Notes: a model not told the origin generated them from the sequence alone. 64,000 bases of DNA from Streptomyces sp. AA1529 (GCF_000280905.1 NZ_ALAP01000107.1:16857-80856); one strand, 5' to 3'; positions 17,402-26,471 are shown, counted from the first letter of the stretch. Numbers and translations: made by a program.

Positions 17402-18079
17402 TTGTCCCGTTTCCGGCTGATCAAGGCAGTGCTCGGCCCGCTCCTGCGCGTGCTGTTCCGGCCGCGGGTCGAAGGGGCCGACCGCATCCCCGGATCGGGT
17501 CCGGTGATCCTGGCCGGCAACCACCTCACGTTCATCGACTCGATGATCCTCCCCCTGGTGACCTCGCGGCAGGTCTTCTTCATCGGCAAGGACGAGTACG
17601 TCACCGGCAGGAGCCTCAAGGGCCGGCTGATGGCGTGGTTCTTCACCGGTGTCGGCATGATCCCCGTCGACCGGGACGGCGGACGCGGCGGCGTGGCCGC
17701 GCTGATGACCGGCCGCCGGGTGCTGGAGGAGGGGAATGTCTTCGCCATCTACCCCGAGGGCACCCGCTCCCCCGACGGCCGGCTCTACCGCGGCCGTACG
17801 GGCATCGCCCGGCTGGCCCTGATGACCGGCGCGCCGGTGGTGCCGTTCGCCATGATCGGCACGGACGAGGTGCAACCGGGCGGCAACGGCCTCCCCCGGA
17901 TCGGCGGCGGCCGGATCACCGTGCGGTTCGGCGAGCCGCTGGACTTCTCCCGGTACGAGGGCATGGACCGGGACCGCTATGTGCTCCGCGCGGTGACCGA
18001 CGAGGTGATGAGCGACGTGATGGACCTGTCGGGCCAGGAGTACGTGGACGTCTACGCCACGAAGGCGAAGGCGGCCTGA
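17402..18079 (+). CDS. 1-acyl-glycerol-3-phosphate acyltransferase (PlsC family)
   Basis: A 225-residue membrane-associated acyltransferase that would add the second acyl chain during phospholipid synthesis. The catalytic NHLTFID motif (N-H-x4-D, near residue 40) and the substrate motif YPEGTRSPDG (near 117) are intact. I chose TTG 17402 because GGAGG sits 5 nt upstream and the family fold starts right after; an earlier in-frame start at 17306 has no ribosome site. It is divergent from the glycerophosphodiesterase, so phospholipid synthesis and breakdown genes are neighbours. Confidence 0.88.
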   Translation: MSRFRLIKAVLGPLLRVLFRPRVEGADRIPGSGPVILAGNHLTFIDSMILPLVTSRQVFFIGKDEYVTGRSLKGRLMAWFFTGVGMIPVDRDGGRGGVAALMTGRRVLEEGNVFAIYPEGTRSPDGRLYRGRTGIARLALMTGAPVVPFAMIGTDEVQPGGNGLPRIGGGRITVRFGEPLDFSRYEGMDRDRYVLRAVTDEVMSDVMDLSGQEYVDVYATKAKAA

Positions 18080-18194
18080 GGAAGCGCCCGGGTCGCGGCG
18101 CGTCGTCCGCGGCCCGCGGGGTCCGTCGGCACCCGTCGGAGCCGGTGCCGGCTCCGGCAGCCGGACCGCGCGGCGGGTGTGCGGCGGCCGGCGC

Positions 18195-19739
18195 TCAGCT
18201 CTCCTCCAGCCGCTGTCCGCGCAGCAGCCGCCAGGCCAGGAACGCGGCGGCGAGCAGGACGACGGCACCGGCACCGGCCCCGTAGCGCAGTCCTTCGGTG
18301 AAGCTGTCGCGGGCCGCGTCCAGCAGTCCGGTCCCCGCGGCGGCGGGCAGCGCGTCCGCGGTCCGCACCGCCTCCCCCAGCGACTGCCGGGCGTGCTCCG
18401 CCGCGTCCGGGGAGACACCCGGCGGGGTGCCGAAGGAGCGGTAGACGCCGGTCACCACCGAGCCCAGCAGGGCGATGCCGAGCGCGGCGCCCAGTTCGTA
18501 GGCGGTCTCCGAGACGGCCGAGGCCGCCCCCGCCTGCTCCTTGGGAACGGTCGAGAGGATGACGTCCGCGGTCACGGTGAACGCCAGTCCCGCGCCCACC
18601 CCCACCACCAGCAGCACACCGCCCAGCAGCGGGTAGCCGGTCGTCGGCTGGAGCCACAGGCAGCCGCCGAGGGCGGCGCCCACCGCGGCCAGCCCGCCGG
18701 AGACGGCGCCCCGCACGGACGTACGGCGGGCGACCCGGCCCGCGAACAGACCCGCGACGACGGAGCCGATGGCGGCGGGCAGTTCGGCCAGACCGGCCTG
18801 GAGCGGGGAGCGGCCCTGCACCGTCTGGAGGAACTGGGAGAGGAAGAAGACCAGCCCCGACAGCCCGAGGATGGTCAGCAGATCGGCGAGGACGGCGCCG
18901 CTGAAGCCGCGGTGGGCGAACAGCCGCATGTCCAGCAGCGGCGCGGGCAGCCGCAACTGGCGCCGCACGAACGCGTACAGCGCGCCCGCGCCGACCACCG
19001 CGGCGCCTGCGGCGTCCCAGCGGAAGCCGTGGGCGGCGGTCTCCTTGACGGCGTAGACGAGCGCGATGAGGCCCACCATCGACAGTCCGACGCCGGGCAG
19101 GTCCCAGGGGCCCGGGGCCGGGTTCCTGGACTCCGGCAGCAGTTTGGCGCCGACCAGCACCAGTACCGCCATCACCGGCAGGTTGATCAGGAAGACCGAG
19201 CCCCACCAGTAGTGCTCCAGCAGGAAGCCGCCGACGACGGGGCCGACCGCGGTGCCCGCGGCGGTCATCGCGCCCCAGATGCCCACGGCCAGGCTGCGCT
19301 CCCGCGGGTCGGGGAAGATGTTGCGGATCAGCGCGAGGGTGGCGGGCATCAGGGTGGCGCCCGCCACTCCCATCAGCGCGCGCCACAGGATCATCGCCTC
19401 GGGGCTGTGCGCGTAGGCGGTCAGCACCGACAGCGCGCCGAACGCCACCGATCCGGTCAGCAGCAGCTTCTTGCGGCCGATCCGGTCGCCGAGGCTGCCC
19501 ATGGAGACCAGCATTCCGGCGATGACGAAGGAGTAGACGTCGCCGATCCACAGCAGTTGGGTGCTGGAGGGCCGCAGGTCCTCGCTGAGGAAGGGCGCCG
19601 CCAGGCCGAGCACGGTGACGTCGATGCCGACCAGCAGCACGGCGAGGACCAGCACGGCCAGCGCCAGCCACCGCAGCCGGGTGGGGCCGGTGTCCGCCGG
19701 GGTGCCGCCGGGGCCGGTGGCAGTGGTGCTGCTGCTCAT
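18195..19739 (-). CDS. MFS drug:H+ antiporter, DHA2 family (14 TM)
   Basis: A 514-residue major facilitator efflux pump. Its length, the GSLGDRIGRKKLLL loop between helices 2 and 3, and the motif WRALMGVAGATLMPATLALI match the 14-helix QacA/SmvA group, which exports cationic dyes, antiseptics or antibiotics. It overlaps by four bases (ATGA) the end of the TetR gene before it, so both form one operon in which the TetR protein most likely represses the pair. The exported compound is unknown. Confidence 0.93.
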   Translation of the reverse strand: MSSSTTATGPGGTPADTGPTRLRWLALAVLVLAVLLVGIDVTVLGLAAPFLSEDLRPSSTQLLWIGDVYSFVIAGMLVSMGSLGDRIGRKKLLLTGSVAFGALSVLTAYAHSPEAMILWRALMGVAGATLMPATLALIRNIFPDPRERSLAVGIWGAMTAAGTAVGPVVGGFLLEHYWWGSVFLINLPVMAVLVLVGAKLLPESRNPAPGPWDLPGVGLSMVGLIALVYAVKETAAHGFRWDAAGAAVVGAGALYAFVRRQLRLPAPLLDMRLFAHRGFSGAVLADLLTILGLSGLVFFLSQFLQTVQGRSPLQAGLAELPAAIGSVVAGLFAGRVARRTSVRGAVSGGLAAVGAALGGCLWLQPTTGYPLLGGVLLVVGVGAGLAFTVTADVILSTVPKEQAGAASAVSETAYELGAALGIALLGSVVTGVYRSFGTPPGVSPDAAEHARQSLGEAVRTADALPAAAGTGLLDAARDSFTEGLRYGAGAGAVVLLAAAFLAWRLLRGQRLEES

Positions 19740-20287
19740 TCCGCCACGCTCCGCCGTACGCCGCCGAGCAGCAGCTCCGCGGTCATCCGTACCGAGTCGC
19801 GGGCCGCGACCCGGCCGTCCTGGACCGCCCAGGCCGAGGCGGTGATCAGCGCGTAGAGCGCTTCGGTCAGCCAGGCCGGGGACAGGTCGATCCGGAAGGC
19901 CCCCTGGCGCTGTCCGCGCTGGAAGAGGGCGCTGATGCGCTCGTCGATCCTGGTCCAGCCCGCGTGCTGCTCGCCGGGTTCGAAGAGCTGGTTCTCGGTG
20001 ACGAGGAACCCGAGGAAGCCGGCCAGCGGCTCGGCCTCGGCGATGACCCGCCGCACCGCGTCGGCCGCGTCCCCCTCGTCCGTCCGGGCGGCGTCCAGCG
20101 CCGCGTCGAGGCGGCGGAGGCCGAGTTGTTCGAGCGCGCGGATGAGCGCTGCCCGCCCGGCGAAGTGCCGGTGCAGCGTCGCGCGGCTGATCCGGGCCGC
20201 CTTGGCGATGTCGTCCATGGAGGAGGTCGGCCGCCGGGTCAGGAGGTCGGCGGCGGTGCCCAGCAGCTCTTCCCGATCCACACTCAT
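19736..20287 (-). CDS. TetR-family repressor of the adjacent MFS pump
   Basis: A 183-residue regulator with an N-terminal helix-turn-helix at about residues 20-50 (SMDDIAKAARISRATLHRHF) and a helical ligand-binding C-terminal domain. ATG 20287 was preferred over ATG 20338 because the family alignment starts there and an inverted repeat lies immediately upstream. It is the first gene of a two-gene operon with the efflux pump, so an inducing compound would relieve repression of both. Confidence 0.92.
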   Translation of the reverse strand: MSVDREELLGTAADLLTRRPTSSMDDIAKAARISRATLHRHFAGRAALIRALEQLGLRRLDAALDAARTDEGDAADAVRRVIAEAEPLAGFLGFLVTENQLFEPGEQHAGWTRIDERISALFQRGQRQGAFRIDLSPAWLTEALYALITASAWAVQDGRVAARDSVRMTAELLLGGVRRSVAE

Positions 20288-20325
20288 GCGACAACAGTAC
20301 TCCAGGTGAGACATGGATGTCGCAT
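20286..20325. promoter_or_regulatory. Likely TetR operator
   Basis: GACATGGATGTC (20310-20321) is a palindrome with 5-bp arms, 23 bp upstream of the tetR start. A second, longer inverted repeat ATGCGACA (20286-20293) and TGTCGCAT (20318-20325) brackets the same region. Position and symmetry fit autoregulation by the TetR protein. Confidence 0.5.
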
Positions 20326-20340
20326 ATGAGGCACGCAAAG

Positions 20341-20368
20341 CGCCCCGCCGCGGAAGTGCGGCGGGGCG
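20341..20368 (-). terminator. Terminator after the secreted hydrolase gene
   Basis: Perfect 11-bp stem (20341-20351 with 20358-20368), 6-nt loop, followed on the minus strand by CTTTG. It lies about 60 bp past the stop of the hydrolase at 20426 and before the tetR promoter. Confidence 0.7.
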
Positions 20369-20425
20369 TGGGCCGGGCCCGCGCGGGCCCGGCCGACGCG
20401 CGGCCGGCGCACGGTCAGCGCGCGG

Positions 20426-21511
20426 TCAGCGCCAGGCGCAGCTCCCCAGGGTGGCGCCCTTCTTCAGAGCTCGCTCGGCGGCCTTCTCCGGCAGCACCCG
20501 GGTCTTGCCGCGGCTCCCCTTGCCGGTGCACACCGCGGTGCGGTCCGCGTAGCCGGCGAGGTCCAGCAGGATCTGGTCCCAGTGGCGGTACTGCACGTCG
20601 TGGCCGCTGTCGTCGTAGCGGCGGGTGACCGGCTCGGCGGGCAGCGCGTCGGCCCAGCGGGCCTGCGTCGCGGGCGGGACGGTGGTGTCCTTGGCGCCCG
20701 TGTAGACGAAGGCCGGCGCCCGGAGTGCGGACAGGTCGGGGCCGGGGCGCTCGCAGTACAGCCGCTGCTCGTGGACCTGCGCCTCGGGGTCGCCCAGCTG
20801 GCCGCGCAGATAGTAGGAACGGGCGCCGTCCTCCTCGGCCCGGTCGGTGAACCCGGGGATCTTCCGCACCGGGCTGTCCTCGGGGAAGGCCCACCACGCG
20901 CGCGGATCGCGGATCTGCTCGCGGACGGCCGCCGCCAGCTCCGCGTCGCTCTTGCCGCAGTACCCGGGCTTCTCGCCGTAGGGCGGGAGCGCCGCCGCAA
21001 GGTGCAGGGAGGAGACGCGCCCGGGCGCGGCCGCGGCGAAGTGCGCCGCGTAGGGGCCGCCCCCGGAGATCGCGACCACGGGCGCCTTGCGGATGCCGAG
21101 CTTGTCGAGGACGGCGCGCACGTCGGAGGTGTAGTCCGCGAAGCCCAGCTTCGGGTCGAACTCCGTGTCGCCGAGACCGTTCCGCTCCACGGAGATCATC
21201 CGCAGGCCCAGCTTCTGCCGGGTGGTGCGCAGGAACTCCGTCATGCCCGAGGCGCGGGCCGTGGTGCCGGTACCGCCCATGAAGAGCACGGGGGTGCCGT
21301 CGCTCTCGCCGGTGTCCGCGTAGTGCACGGTGCGGCCCTCGTGGCGCAGCTGGTGCATCGGCGGGCCGAGCGGGTCGAACCGGTCCTGGACCACGGGCTT
21401 GGGCTTCCTGGAGGCTTCGGCCTGCGAGGCTCCGGCGGTGAAGCCGATTCCGCCGGCCACCGCGGCCACGGAGAGGGTGAGCGCCAGCGCGGCTCTCGAT
21501 GCCTTTTTCAT
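20426..21511 (-). CDS. Secreted alpha/beta hydrolase
   Basis: A 361-residue exported hydrolase. A Sec signal peptide covers residues 1 to about 30 (positively charged MKKASR, hydrophobic stretch, ASQAEA). The alpha/beta fold is marked by the oxyanion-loop region GTPVLFMGGTGTTA and the nucleophile elbow VVAISGGGPYAAHF (Ser near residue 148), with the catalytic His in DDSGHDVQYRHWD near 312. The two extra cysteines near the C-terminus (CTGKG and SCAWR) may form a disulfide outside the cell. The substrate, an ester, peptide or lactone, is unknown. It stands as a single-gene unit with its own terminator. Confidence 0.85.
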   Translation of the reverse strand: MKKASRAALALTLSVAAVAGGIGFTAGASQAEASRKPKPVVQDRFDPLGPPMHQLRHEGRTVHYADTGESDGTPVLFMGGTGTTARASGMTEFLRTTRQKLGLRMISVERNGLGDTEFDPKLGFADYTSDVRAVLDKLGIRKAPVVAISGGGPYAAHFAAAAPGRVSSLHLAAALPPYGEKPGYCGKSDAELAAAVREQIRDPRAWWAFPEDSPVRKIPGFTDRAEEDGARSYYLRGQLGDPEAQVHEQRLYCERPGPDLSALRAPAFVYTGAKDTTVPPATQARWADALPAEPVTRRYDDSGHDVQYRHWDQILLDLAGYADRTAVCTGKGSRGKTRVLPEKAAERALKKGATLGSCAWR

Positions 21512-21623
21512 TTCTCGGTCTCCCAGTGTCTCAATGTGCGGAAGACCACCTGCCCCGGAGTCGGTTTAACATGCAACGAAATCCGCAGCTCTGCCGCTCC
21601 GCCCCCCGGGGTGACCTGCGACG

Positions 21624-22592
21624 TCACTCCCAGGGCAGCTCGGCGCGGCGCCGCCAGTAGACCTCCGGCTCCTCCACGAGATCGCCCGGCAGGGCGAGTT
21701 GGGTCTCGTCCAGGTCGACCGCGGTGGCCAGCAGGTTGGCGTGCAGCGCGCCCACGGTGGCGGCGCCGGAGAGCACGACCCCGGCCCACGGCTGCCGCAG
21801 GACGGCGGCCAGCGCGACGGCATCCGGAGTGGCGTCAGCGGCCTCTGCCGCCAGGTGCAGGTCGCGGGGCTCCTGACCCCCTGCCAGCCGACCGTTGGCC
21901 AAGGCCTCCTTGACCAGTACCGTCAGCCCCGCCTCGTGTGCCTCGGCCAGCGCGTCGGCGGCGGAGGTCTCCAGCAGGTTGTAGGTGCTCTGGACGGTAC
22001 GGAAGAGCGGCTCGCCGTCCACCGTGACCGCCAGTGCCGCGCGGATGGCGTCGGCCTGCGCGGGACCGCTGGTGCTGAAGCCGACCGTGACGCCCTCGGC
22101 GGCCAGTTCGGCAAGCCGCTGATGCAGCGCGGTGTCCGTCAGCGCGGGGCTGTCCGGGGTCACCGAGTGGATCTGGTAGAGGTCGAGCCGGTCCCCCAGC
22201 AGTTCCCGGGTCTCCGCGAGCTGCCGTTCGAACGCCGCCAGGGAGTGGTCCTTGACCTCGTGCACCTCGGCGTCCGTACGCCACTCGCCCACATAGGTGT
22301 AGCCCCACTTGCTGCCGACGACGACGTCGGCCTCCGGGTGCTCGCGCAGCCAGTCCGCCAGGAACTCCTCGGCACGCCCGTAGGAACGGGCCACGTCGAG
22401 GTAGCGCACGCCCTGCGCGTAGGCGGCGTCCAGGAGTTCGTACGTCCGGGCCCGCATCGCCTCGGGGGTGCGCTCCGCGGGCAGGTCCGCCTCCCGGCCG
22501 AGCGTGAGGTAGGCGGGACGGCCGACGGCGGCCAGCCCGAGGCCGAGATGGGCCGTCGGTGTGGTGGCAGAGGCGAGACGGGCGAAGGACAT
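21624..22592 (-). CDS. Aldo/keto reductase
   Basis: A 322-residue NADPH-dependent aldo/keto reductase with the TIM-barrel catalytic residues in order: Asp in RYLDVARSYGRAEEF, Lys in VVGSKWGYTY, His in LYQIHSV. The start ATG 22592 has GGGAG 7 nt upstream. The substrate is unknown. It reads in the same direction as argH but a hairpin separates them. A second family member is at 40508-41491; the two are not close relatives. Confidence 0.88.
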   Translation of the reverse strand: MSFARLASATTPTAHLGLGLAAVGRPAYLTLGREADLPAERTPEAMRARTYELLDAAYAQGVRYLDVARSYGRAEEFLADWLREHPEADVVVGSKWGYTYVGEWRTDAEVHEVKDHSLAAFERQLAETRELLGDRLDLYQIHSVTPDSPALTDTALHQRLAELAAEGVTVGFSTSGPAQADAIRAALAVTVDGEPLFRTVQSTYNLLETSAADALAEAHEAGLTVLVKEALANGRLAGGQEPRDLHLAAEAADATPDAVALAAVLRQPWAGVVLSGAATVGALHANLLATAVDLDETQLALPGDLVEEPEVYWRRRAELPWE

Positions 22593-22666
22593 CGGCTGCT
22601 CCCGGCCGGACGGTGTCGAAGGTGGCGGCTCCGGACGTTCCACGGTACCCGGCATACGCCTCCGGA

Positions 22667-22685
22667 CCCCGCACCCGGTGCGGGG
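22667..22685 (-). terminator. Hairpin after argH
   Basis: CCCCGCAC (22667-22674) and GTGCGGGG (22678-22685) form an 8-bp stem with a 3-nt loop, about 105 bp past the argH stop. No U-run. Confidence 0.4.
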
Positions 22686-22789
22686 GCCCGGAAGTGTCGC
22701 CGAGCGCGCTCCGGCACCGGGCGGACGCGCACACCCGCACGCCGCCCGCGGACCGGGATCCGGAGGGGCGGCGAGCGGCGGTCGGCCGG

Positions 22790-24235
22790 TCAGCGCTTGG
22801 CGTCCGCCCAGGCGCGCTGCCCGTCCAGGTCGGCGCGGAAGTCGGCGAGCTGCGCGGCCACCGCGGAGGGCGCGGTGCCGCCCTTGCCGTCCCGTGCCGC
22901 CAGCGCGCCCGGCACGTTCAGCACCTCGCGCACCTGGGGGGTGAGGTGCGGCGAGAGCGCGGCGAACTGCGCGTCGGTCAGCTCGTCCAGCTCGATGCCC
23001 GTACGCTCGCACTCCTGCACGCAGGCGCCTGCCACCTCGTGCGCCACCCGGAACGGGACACCCCGCTTGACCAGCCACTCGGCGATGTCCGTGGCCAGCG
23101 AGAACCCGGCGGGGGCCAGCTCGGCCATCCGGTCGCCGTGCACCGTCAGGGTCCCCATCATGCCGGTGAACGCGGGCAGCAGCAGCTCCAGTTGGTCGAT
23201 GGAGTCGAAGACCGGCTCCTTGTCCTCCTGCAGGTCCCGGTTGTAGGCCAGCGGCAGCGCCTTGAGCGTCGCCATCAGCCCGGTCAGATTCCCGATCAGC
23301 CGGCCGGACTTGCCGCGCGCCAGCTCGGCGATGTCCGGGTTCTTCTTCTGCGGCATGATCGAGGAACCGGTCGAGAAGGCGTCGTGCAGGGTCACGAAGG
23401 AGAACTCCTTCGTGTTCCAGAGGATGACCTCCTCGGCGATCTTGGAGACGTCGACGCCGATCATCGCGGTGACGAACGCGAACTCCGCGACGAAGTCGCG
23501 GGAGGCCGTACCGTCGATCGAGTTCGCCGCGCTGCCGCCCTCGAAGCCCAGATCCGCGGCGACGGCCTCCGGGTCGAGGCCGAGCGACGACCCCGCCAGC
23601 GCGCCCGAGCCGTAGGGAGAGACCGCGGTGCGGGCGTCCCACTGCCGCAGCCGCTCCGCGTCCCGGGCGAGCGCCTGGGCGTGCGCCAGGACGTGGTGCG
23701 CGAAGAGAACGGGCTGGGCGTGCTGGAGGTGGGTGCGGCCCGGCATCGCCACCTCCGGGTGCGCCTCGGCGAGGCCGACGAGCGCACCCTGCAGATCGGC
23801 CAGCAGGCCGCCGAGGACCCGGGCGTGGTCCCGCAGGTACATCCGGAAGAGGGTGGCGACCTGGTCGTTGCGGGACCGGCCCGCGCGCAGCTTGCCGCCG
23901 AGGTCCTTGCCCAGCCGCTCCAGGAGGCCGCGCTCCAGGGCCGTGTGCACGTCCTCGTCGGCGATCGTGCCCTGGAAGTCGCCGGAGGCGACATCCCGTT
24001 CGAGCGCGTCCAGGCCGTCGAGCATCCGGCTCAGCTCGTCGCCGGTGAGCAGCCCGGCCGTGTGCAGGACGCGGGCGTGGGCGCGGGAGCCCGCGATGTC
24101 GTACGGCGCCAGGCGCCAGTCGAAATGGACCGATGCGGAGAGCTTTTCGAGGGCCTCCGCCGGGCCGTCCGCGAAGCGCCCGCCCCAGAGGCGGACGTCC
24201 CCGTTGTCGGCGCTGTCGCTGTTCTCGCTGCTCAC
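22790..24235 (-). CDS. argH: Argininosuccinate lyase
   Basis: A 481-residue enzyme of the fumarase/aspartase superfamily that splits argininosuccinate into arginine and fumarate, the last step of arginine synthesis in the cytoplasm. Recognisable segments are LWGGRFADGPAEALEKLSAS at the N-terminus, AGRSRNDQVAT near 118, and the superfamily signature GSSIMPQKKNPD near 288. Start GTG 24235 places the family N-terminus correctly though the ribosome site is weak. It follows argG by 86 bp, but a strong hairpin lies between, so argH may be transcribed separately or at reduced level. Confidence 0.96.
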   Translation of the reverse strand: MSSENSDSADNGDVRLWGGRFADGPAEALEKLSASVHFDWRLAPYDIAGSRAHARVLHTAGLLTGDELSRMLDGLDALERDVASGDFQGTIADEDVHTALERGLLERLGKDLGGKLRAGRSRNDQVATLFRMYLRDHARVLGGLLADLQGALVGLAEAHPEVAMPGRTHLQHAQPVLFAHHVLAHAQALARDAERLRQWDARTAVSPYGSGALAGSSLGLDPEAVAADLGFEGGSAANSIDGTASRDFVAEFAFVTAMIGVDVSKIAEEVILWNTKEFSFVTLHDAFSTGSSIMPQKKNPDIAELARGKSGRLIGNLTGLMATLKALPLAYNRDLQEDKEPVFDSIDQLELLLPAFTGMMGTLTVHGDRMAELAPAGFSLATDIAEWLVKRGVPFRVAHEVAGACVQECERTGIELDELTDAQFAALSPHLTPQVREVLNVPGALAARDGKGGTAPSAVAAQLADFRADLDGQRAWADAKR

Positions 24236-24270
24236 TGGTGGGTGCCTGTCCGTGTGGTGGTGGAGAGTGA

Positions 24271-24312
24271 CCCTGCCCCGCCCTTCCGGACGAACGGAAA
24301 GGCGGGGCAGGG
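24271..24312 (-). terminator. Terminator between argG and argH
   Basis: 12-bp perfect stem (24271-24282 with 24301-24312), one mismatch, then 4 further pairs and an 8-nt loop, 10 bp after the argG stop. It should end or attenuate argG transcription before argH. Confidence 0.75.
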
Positions 24313-24321
24313 CCGACGAGC

Positions 24322-25518
24322 TTACGCCTGCTGGTCGCGCTTGGCGGCCATCTTGCTGCTGAGGCCGAAGATCTCGATGAACCCCTTCGACATCGACTGG
24401 TCGAAGGTGTCCCCGGTGTCGTAGGTGGCCAGGTTGAAGTCGTACAGCGACTGGTCGGACCGGCGGCCGGTCACCACCGCGCGCCCGCCGTGCAGCGTCA
24501 TCCGGATGTCGCCCGAGACGTGCTGGTTGGCCTCGTCGATGAAGCCGTCCAGGGCCCGCTTGAGCGGGGAGAACCACATGCCGTCGTAGACCAGCTCGGT
24601 CCACCGCTGCTCGACCTGCCGCTTGTAGCGGGCCAGCTCGCGCTCGACGGTGACGTTCTCCAGCTCCTGGTGGGCGGTGATCAGCGCGATGCCGCCCGGG
24701 GACTCGTAGACCTCGCGGGACTTGATGCCCACCAGCCGGTCCTCGACCATGTCGATCCGGCCGATGCCCTGGGCCCCGGCCCGCTCGTTGAGCTGCTGGA
24801 CGGCCTGCAGGACGGTGACGGGCTTGCCGTCCAGGGCGACGGGCACGCCCTTCTCGAAGGTGATGACGACCTCGTCGGCCTCCCGCGGGGTGGCGGGGTT
24901 GGAGGTGTACTCGTACACGTCCTCGATCGGGGCGTTCCAGATGTCCTCGAGGAAGCCGGTCTCCACCGCGCGGCCGAAGACGTTCTGGTCGATGGAGTAG
25001 GGCGACTTCTTGGACGTCGCGATGGGCAGGCCCTTCTCCTCGCAGAAGGCGATGGCCTTGTCCCGGGTCATGGCGTAGTCGCGGACCGGCGCGATGCACT
25101 TCAGCTCGGGGGCGAGGGAGGAGATGCCGGCCTCGAACCGCACCTGGTCGTTGCCCTTGCCGGTGCAGCCGTGCGCGACCGTGCCGGCGCCGTGCTTCCG
25201 GGCGGCGCTCACCAGGTGCTTGACGATGGTGGGCCGCGAGAGGGCGGAGACCAGCGGGTAGCGGTCCATGTAGAGCGCGTTGGCCTTGATCGCCGGCAGG
25301 CAGTAGTCCTCGGCGAACTCGTCCTTGGCGTCGGCGACCTCGGCCTCGACGGCACCGCAGGCCAGCGCGCGCTTGCGGATGACGTCCAGGTCCTCGCCGC
25401 CCTGGCCGACATCGACGGCGACGGCGACGACCTCGGCACCGGTCTCCTCGGCGATCCAGCCGATGCAGACTGAGGTGTCCAGGCCGCCTGAGTAGGCGAG
25501 TACGACGCGCTCGGTCAC
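24322..25518 (-). CDS. argG: Argininosuccinate synthase
   Basis: A 398-residue ATP-dependent ligase joining citrulline and aspartate to argininosuccinate. The ATP-pyrophosphatase motif VVLAYSGGLDTSV is at residues 5-17, and GCTGKGNDQVRFE near 118 contributes to the substrate site. Start GTG 25518 has AAGGAGA 6 nt upstream and gives the normal family length. The promoter just upstream overlaps an ARG-box-like repeat, so ArgR with arginine should repress it. The gene ends with TAA. Confidence 0.97.
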   Translation of the reverse strand: MTERVVLAYSGGLDTSVCIGWIAEETGAEVVAVAVDVGQGGEDLDVIRKRALACGAVEAEVADAKDEFAEDYCLPAIKANALYMDRYPLVSALSRPTIVKHLVSAARKHGAGTVAHGCTGKGNDQVRFEAGISSLAPELKCIAPVRDYAMTRDKAIAFCEEKGLPIATSKKSPYSIDQNVFGRAVETGFLEDIWNAPIEDVYEYTSNPATPREADEVVITFEKGVPVALDGKPVTVLQAVQQLNERAGAQGIGRIDMVEDRLVGIKSREVYESPGGIALITAHQELENVTVERELARYKRQVEQRWTELVYDGMWFSPLKRALDGFIDEANQHVSGDIRMTLHGGRAVVTGRRSDQSLYDFNLATYDTGDTFDQSMSKGFIEIFGLSSKMAAKRDQQA

Positions 25519-25532
25519 TGGCTTCTCCTTAC

Positions 25533-25582
25533 GTGCATGCACTGACTGGTATAAGTATGCACTCCACCGTATGTTTCGTCAA
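25533..25582 (-). promoter_or_regulatory. argG promoter with ARG-box-like operator
   Basis: On the minus strand TTGACG (25582-25577), a 17-nt spacer, and CATACT (25559-25554) form a good housekeeping promoter. The inverted repeat GTGCAT...ATGCAC (25533-25562) overlaps the -10 box; its TGCATA core matches the repeats in front of argC. The layout fits ArgR blocking RNA polymerase. Confidence 0.65.
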
Positions 25583-25724
25583 CGCGTGCCTGACCTGCGA
25601 CAACGCGCACCTGACGGAGCACGCAGCCGCCCGGCACCGCCGGACCGGCCGCTCTGCCGCCGGAGGCGCCGGAGGGGAGGTCGAATCCGGGACCCCCTGT
25701 GCACGACGGTCCACCTGGGTGGGG

Positions 25725-25919
25725 TCAGGTGGCGTGCAGCAGCCGCGCTCCGGCGTGCTTCTCCTCCCGGTGGAGGTGCAGCACCTCGTGGAGGACGGCC
25801 TCCAGCTTCGGCTCCTCCTGGTGCTGGGCGCGGGTGATCTGGGCCCGGTACTGGTCGCAGTAGACACACGGCAGGTGCGCGCGGTCCGCAGCCTCGGGGT
25901 CGAGGTTGGTCACGGTCAT
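25725..25919 (-). CDS. Cassette 1 gene E: 64-aa CxxC protein
   Basis: A 64-residue hypothetical protein with a single CVYC motif near residue 18 and a charged helical second half with several His residues (EAVLHEVLHLHREEKH). It begins at ATG 25919 in an ATGA overlap with gene D1 and is the last gene of a five-gene run of overlapping micro-genes. No equivalent follows gene D in cassette 2, although the C-terminal cysteine region of D2 might do the same job. Function unknown. Confidence 0.6.
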   Translation of the reverse strand: MTVTNLDPEAADRAHLPCVYCDQYRAQITRAQHQEEPKLEAVLHEVLHLHREEKHAGARLLHAT

Positions 25920-26311
25920 GGCGTGTCGTGCGGTTCGGCGATCTCGACGGGCAGTGCGGAGCGGCGGTCGGGGCAGGCGGCGAGGAGTACGAGGGCGGCT
26001 TCCATCTGCTGGCCGCTGTCCTCGGGCATGCTGTTCAGCGGCACGGTGAACGTGGCGAGGTCGCGGTGGGGTCGGGCTGCTTGTTGCAGGTCGGCTGCGT
26101 AGCGGGTTCCGCTGCTGGTCGGCCAGGTCAGTTCCTGGTGCCGGGCGTGCCAGGCGAGGCGCCGCAGGCAGTCGGCGCGGGGGCCGGGCCCGGCGAGGTT
26201 CCACAAGGCGTGGAGGAAGGGGGAGCCGAGGCTGCGGCGGCCGTGCCGGTGCAGGTGCTCGCGCAACTGGCGGCGCAGGGACTGGAGGGGGCTGTCGGGG
26301 TTGTCAGGCAC
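25916..26311 (-). CDS. Cassette 1 gene D: 131-aa hypothetical protein
   Basis: A 131-residue helical-looking protein without a known domain. Start GTG 26311 lies inside the end of gene C1 (8-bp overlap) and its stop overlaps gene E1. It shows weak similarity to the N-terminal 120 residues of gene D in cassette 2: both have an LAW-x-AR segment and, later, QMEAALVLLAA here against QLEACVRLLAA there. It lacks the cysteine-rich C-terminal region of that protein. Function unknown. Confidence 0.65.
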   Translation of the reverse strand: MPDNPDSPLQSLRRQLREHLHRHGRRSLGSPFLHALWNLAGPGPRADCLRRLAWHARHQELTWPTSSGTRYAADLQQAARPHRDLATFTVPLNSMPEDSGQQMEAALVLLAACPDRRSALPVEIAEPHDTP

Positions 26312-26471
26312 GGGGGGTGTCCTTCGGGGAGTCGCACTCGCGGCAGCGGATGCTGACGACGCGGCCGTGGCCGTCGGTGTCGGACGCGGGGCTGAGCGGC
26401 TTCTTGCAGCGCGGGCAGGTGCCGTACCAGGTGCCGCGGCGGGCCGTGGACGTTGCGGGTTCAGTCGGCAT
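26304..26471 (-). CDS. Cassette 1 gene C: 55-aa zinc-ribbon protein
   Basis: A 55-residue protein with a four-cysteine zinc ribbon: CPRC near residue 19 and CREC near 43, separated by about 20 residues. It is clearly homologous to gene C of cassette 2 (shared MPxEPAT start, GTWYG, CPRCKxPL, GRVV and the second cysteine pair). The ATG at 26471 overlaps the end of gene B1 by 11 nt, exactly as in cassette 2. Conservation in two loci with preserved overlaps is the main evidence that so short a frame is a gene. Likely a small cytoplasmic metal-binding or nucleic-acid-binding protein; that is inference. Confidence 0.75.
   Translation of the reverse strand: MPTEPATSTARRGTWYGTCPRCKKPLSPASDTDGHGRVVSIRCRECDSPKDTPRA

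Noticed and set aside
25620..25720. tRNA-like T-arm (sequence near 25679-25695 resembling the TTCGAATCC block)
   Set aside because: The invariant TTC is missing and no acceptor, D or anticodon stems can be formed around it.
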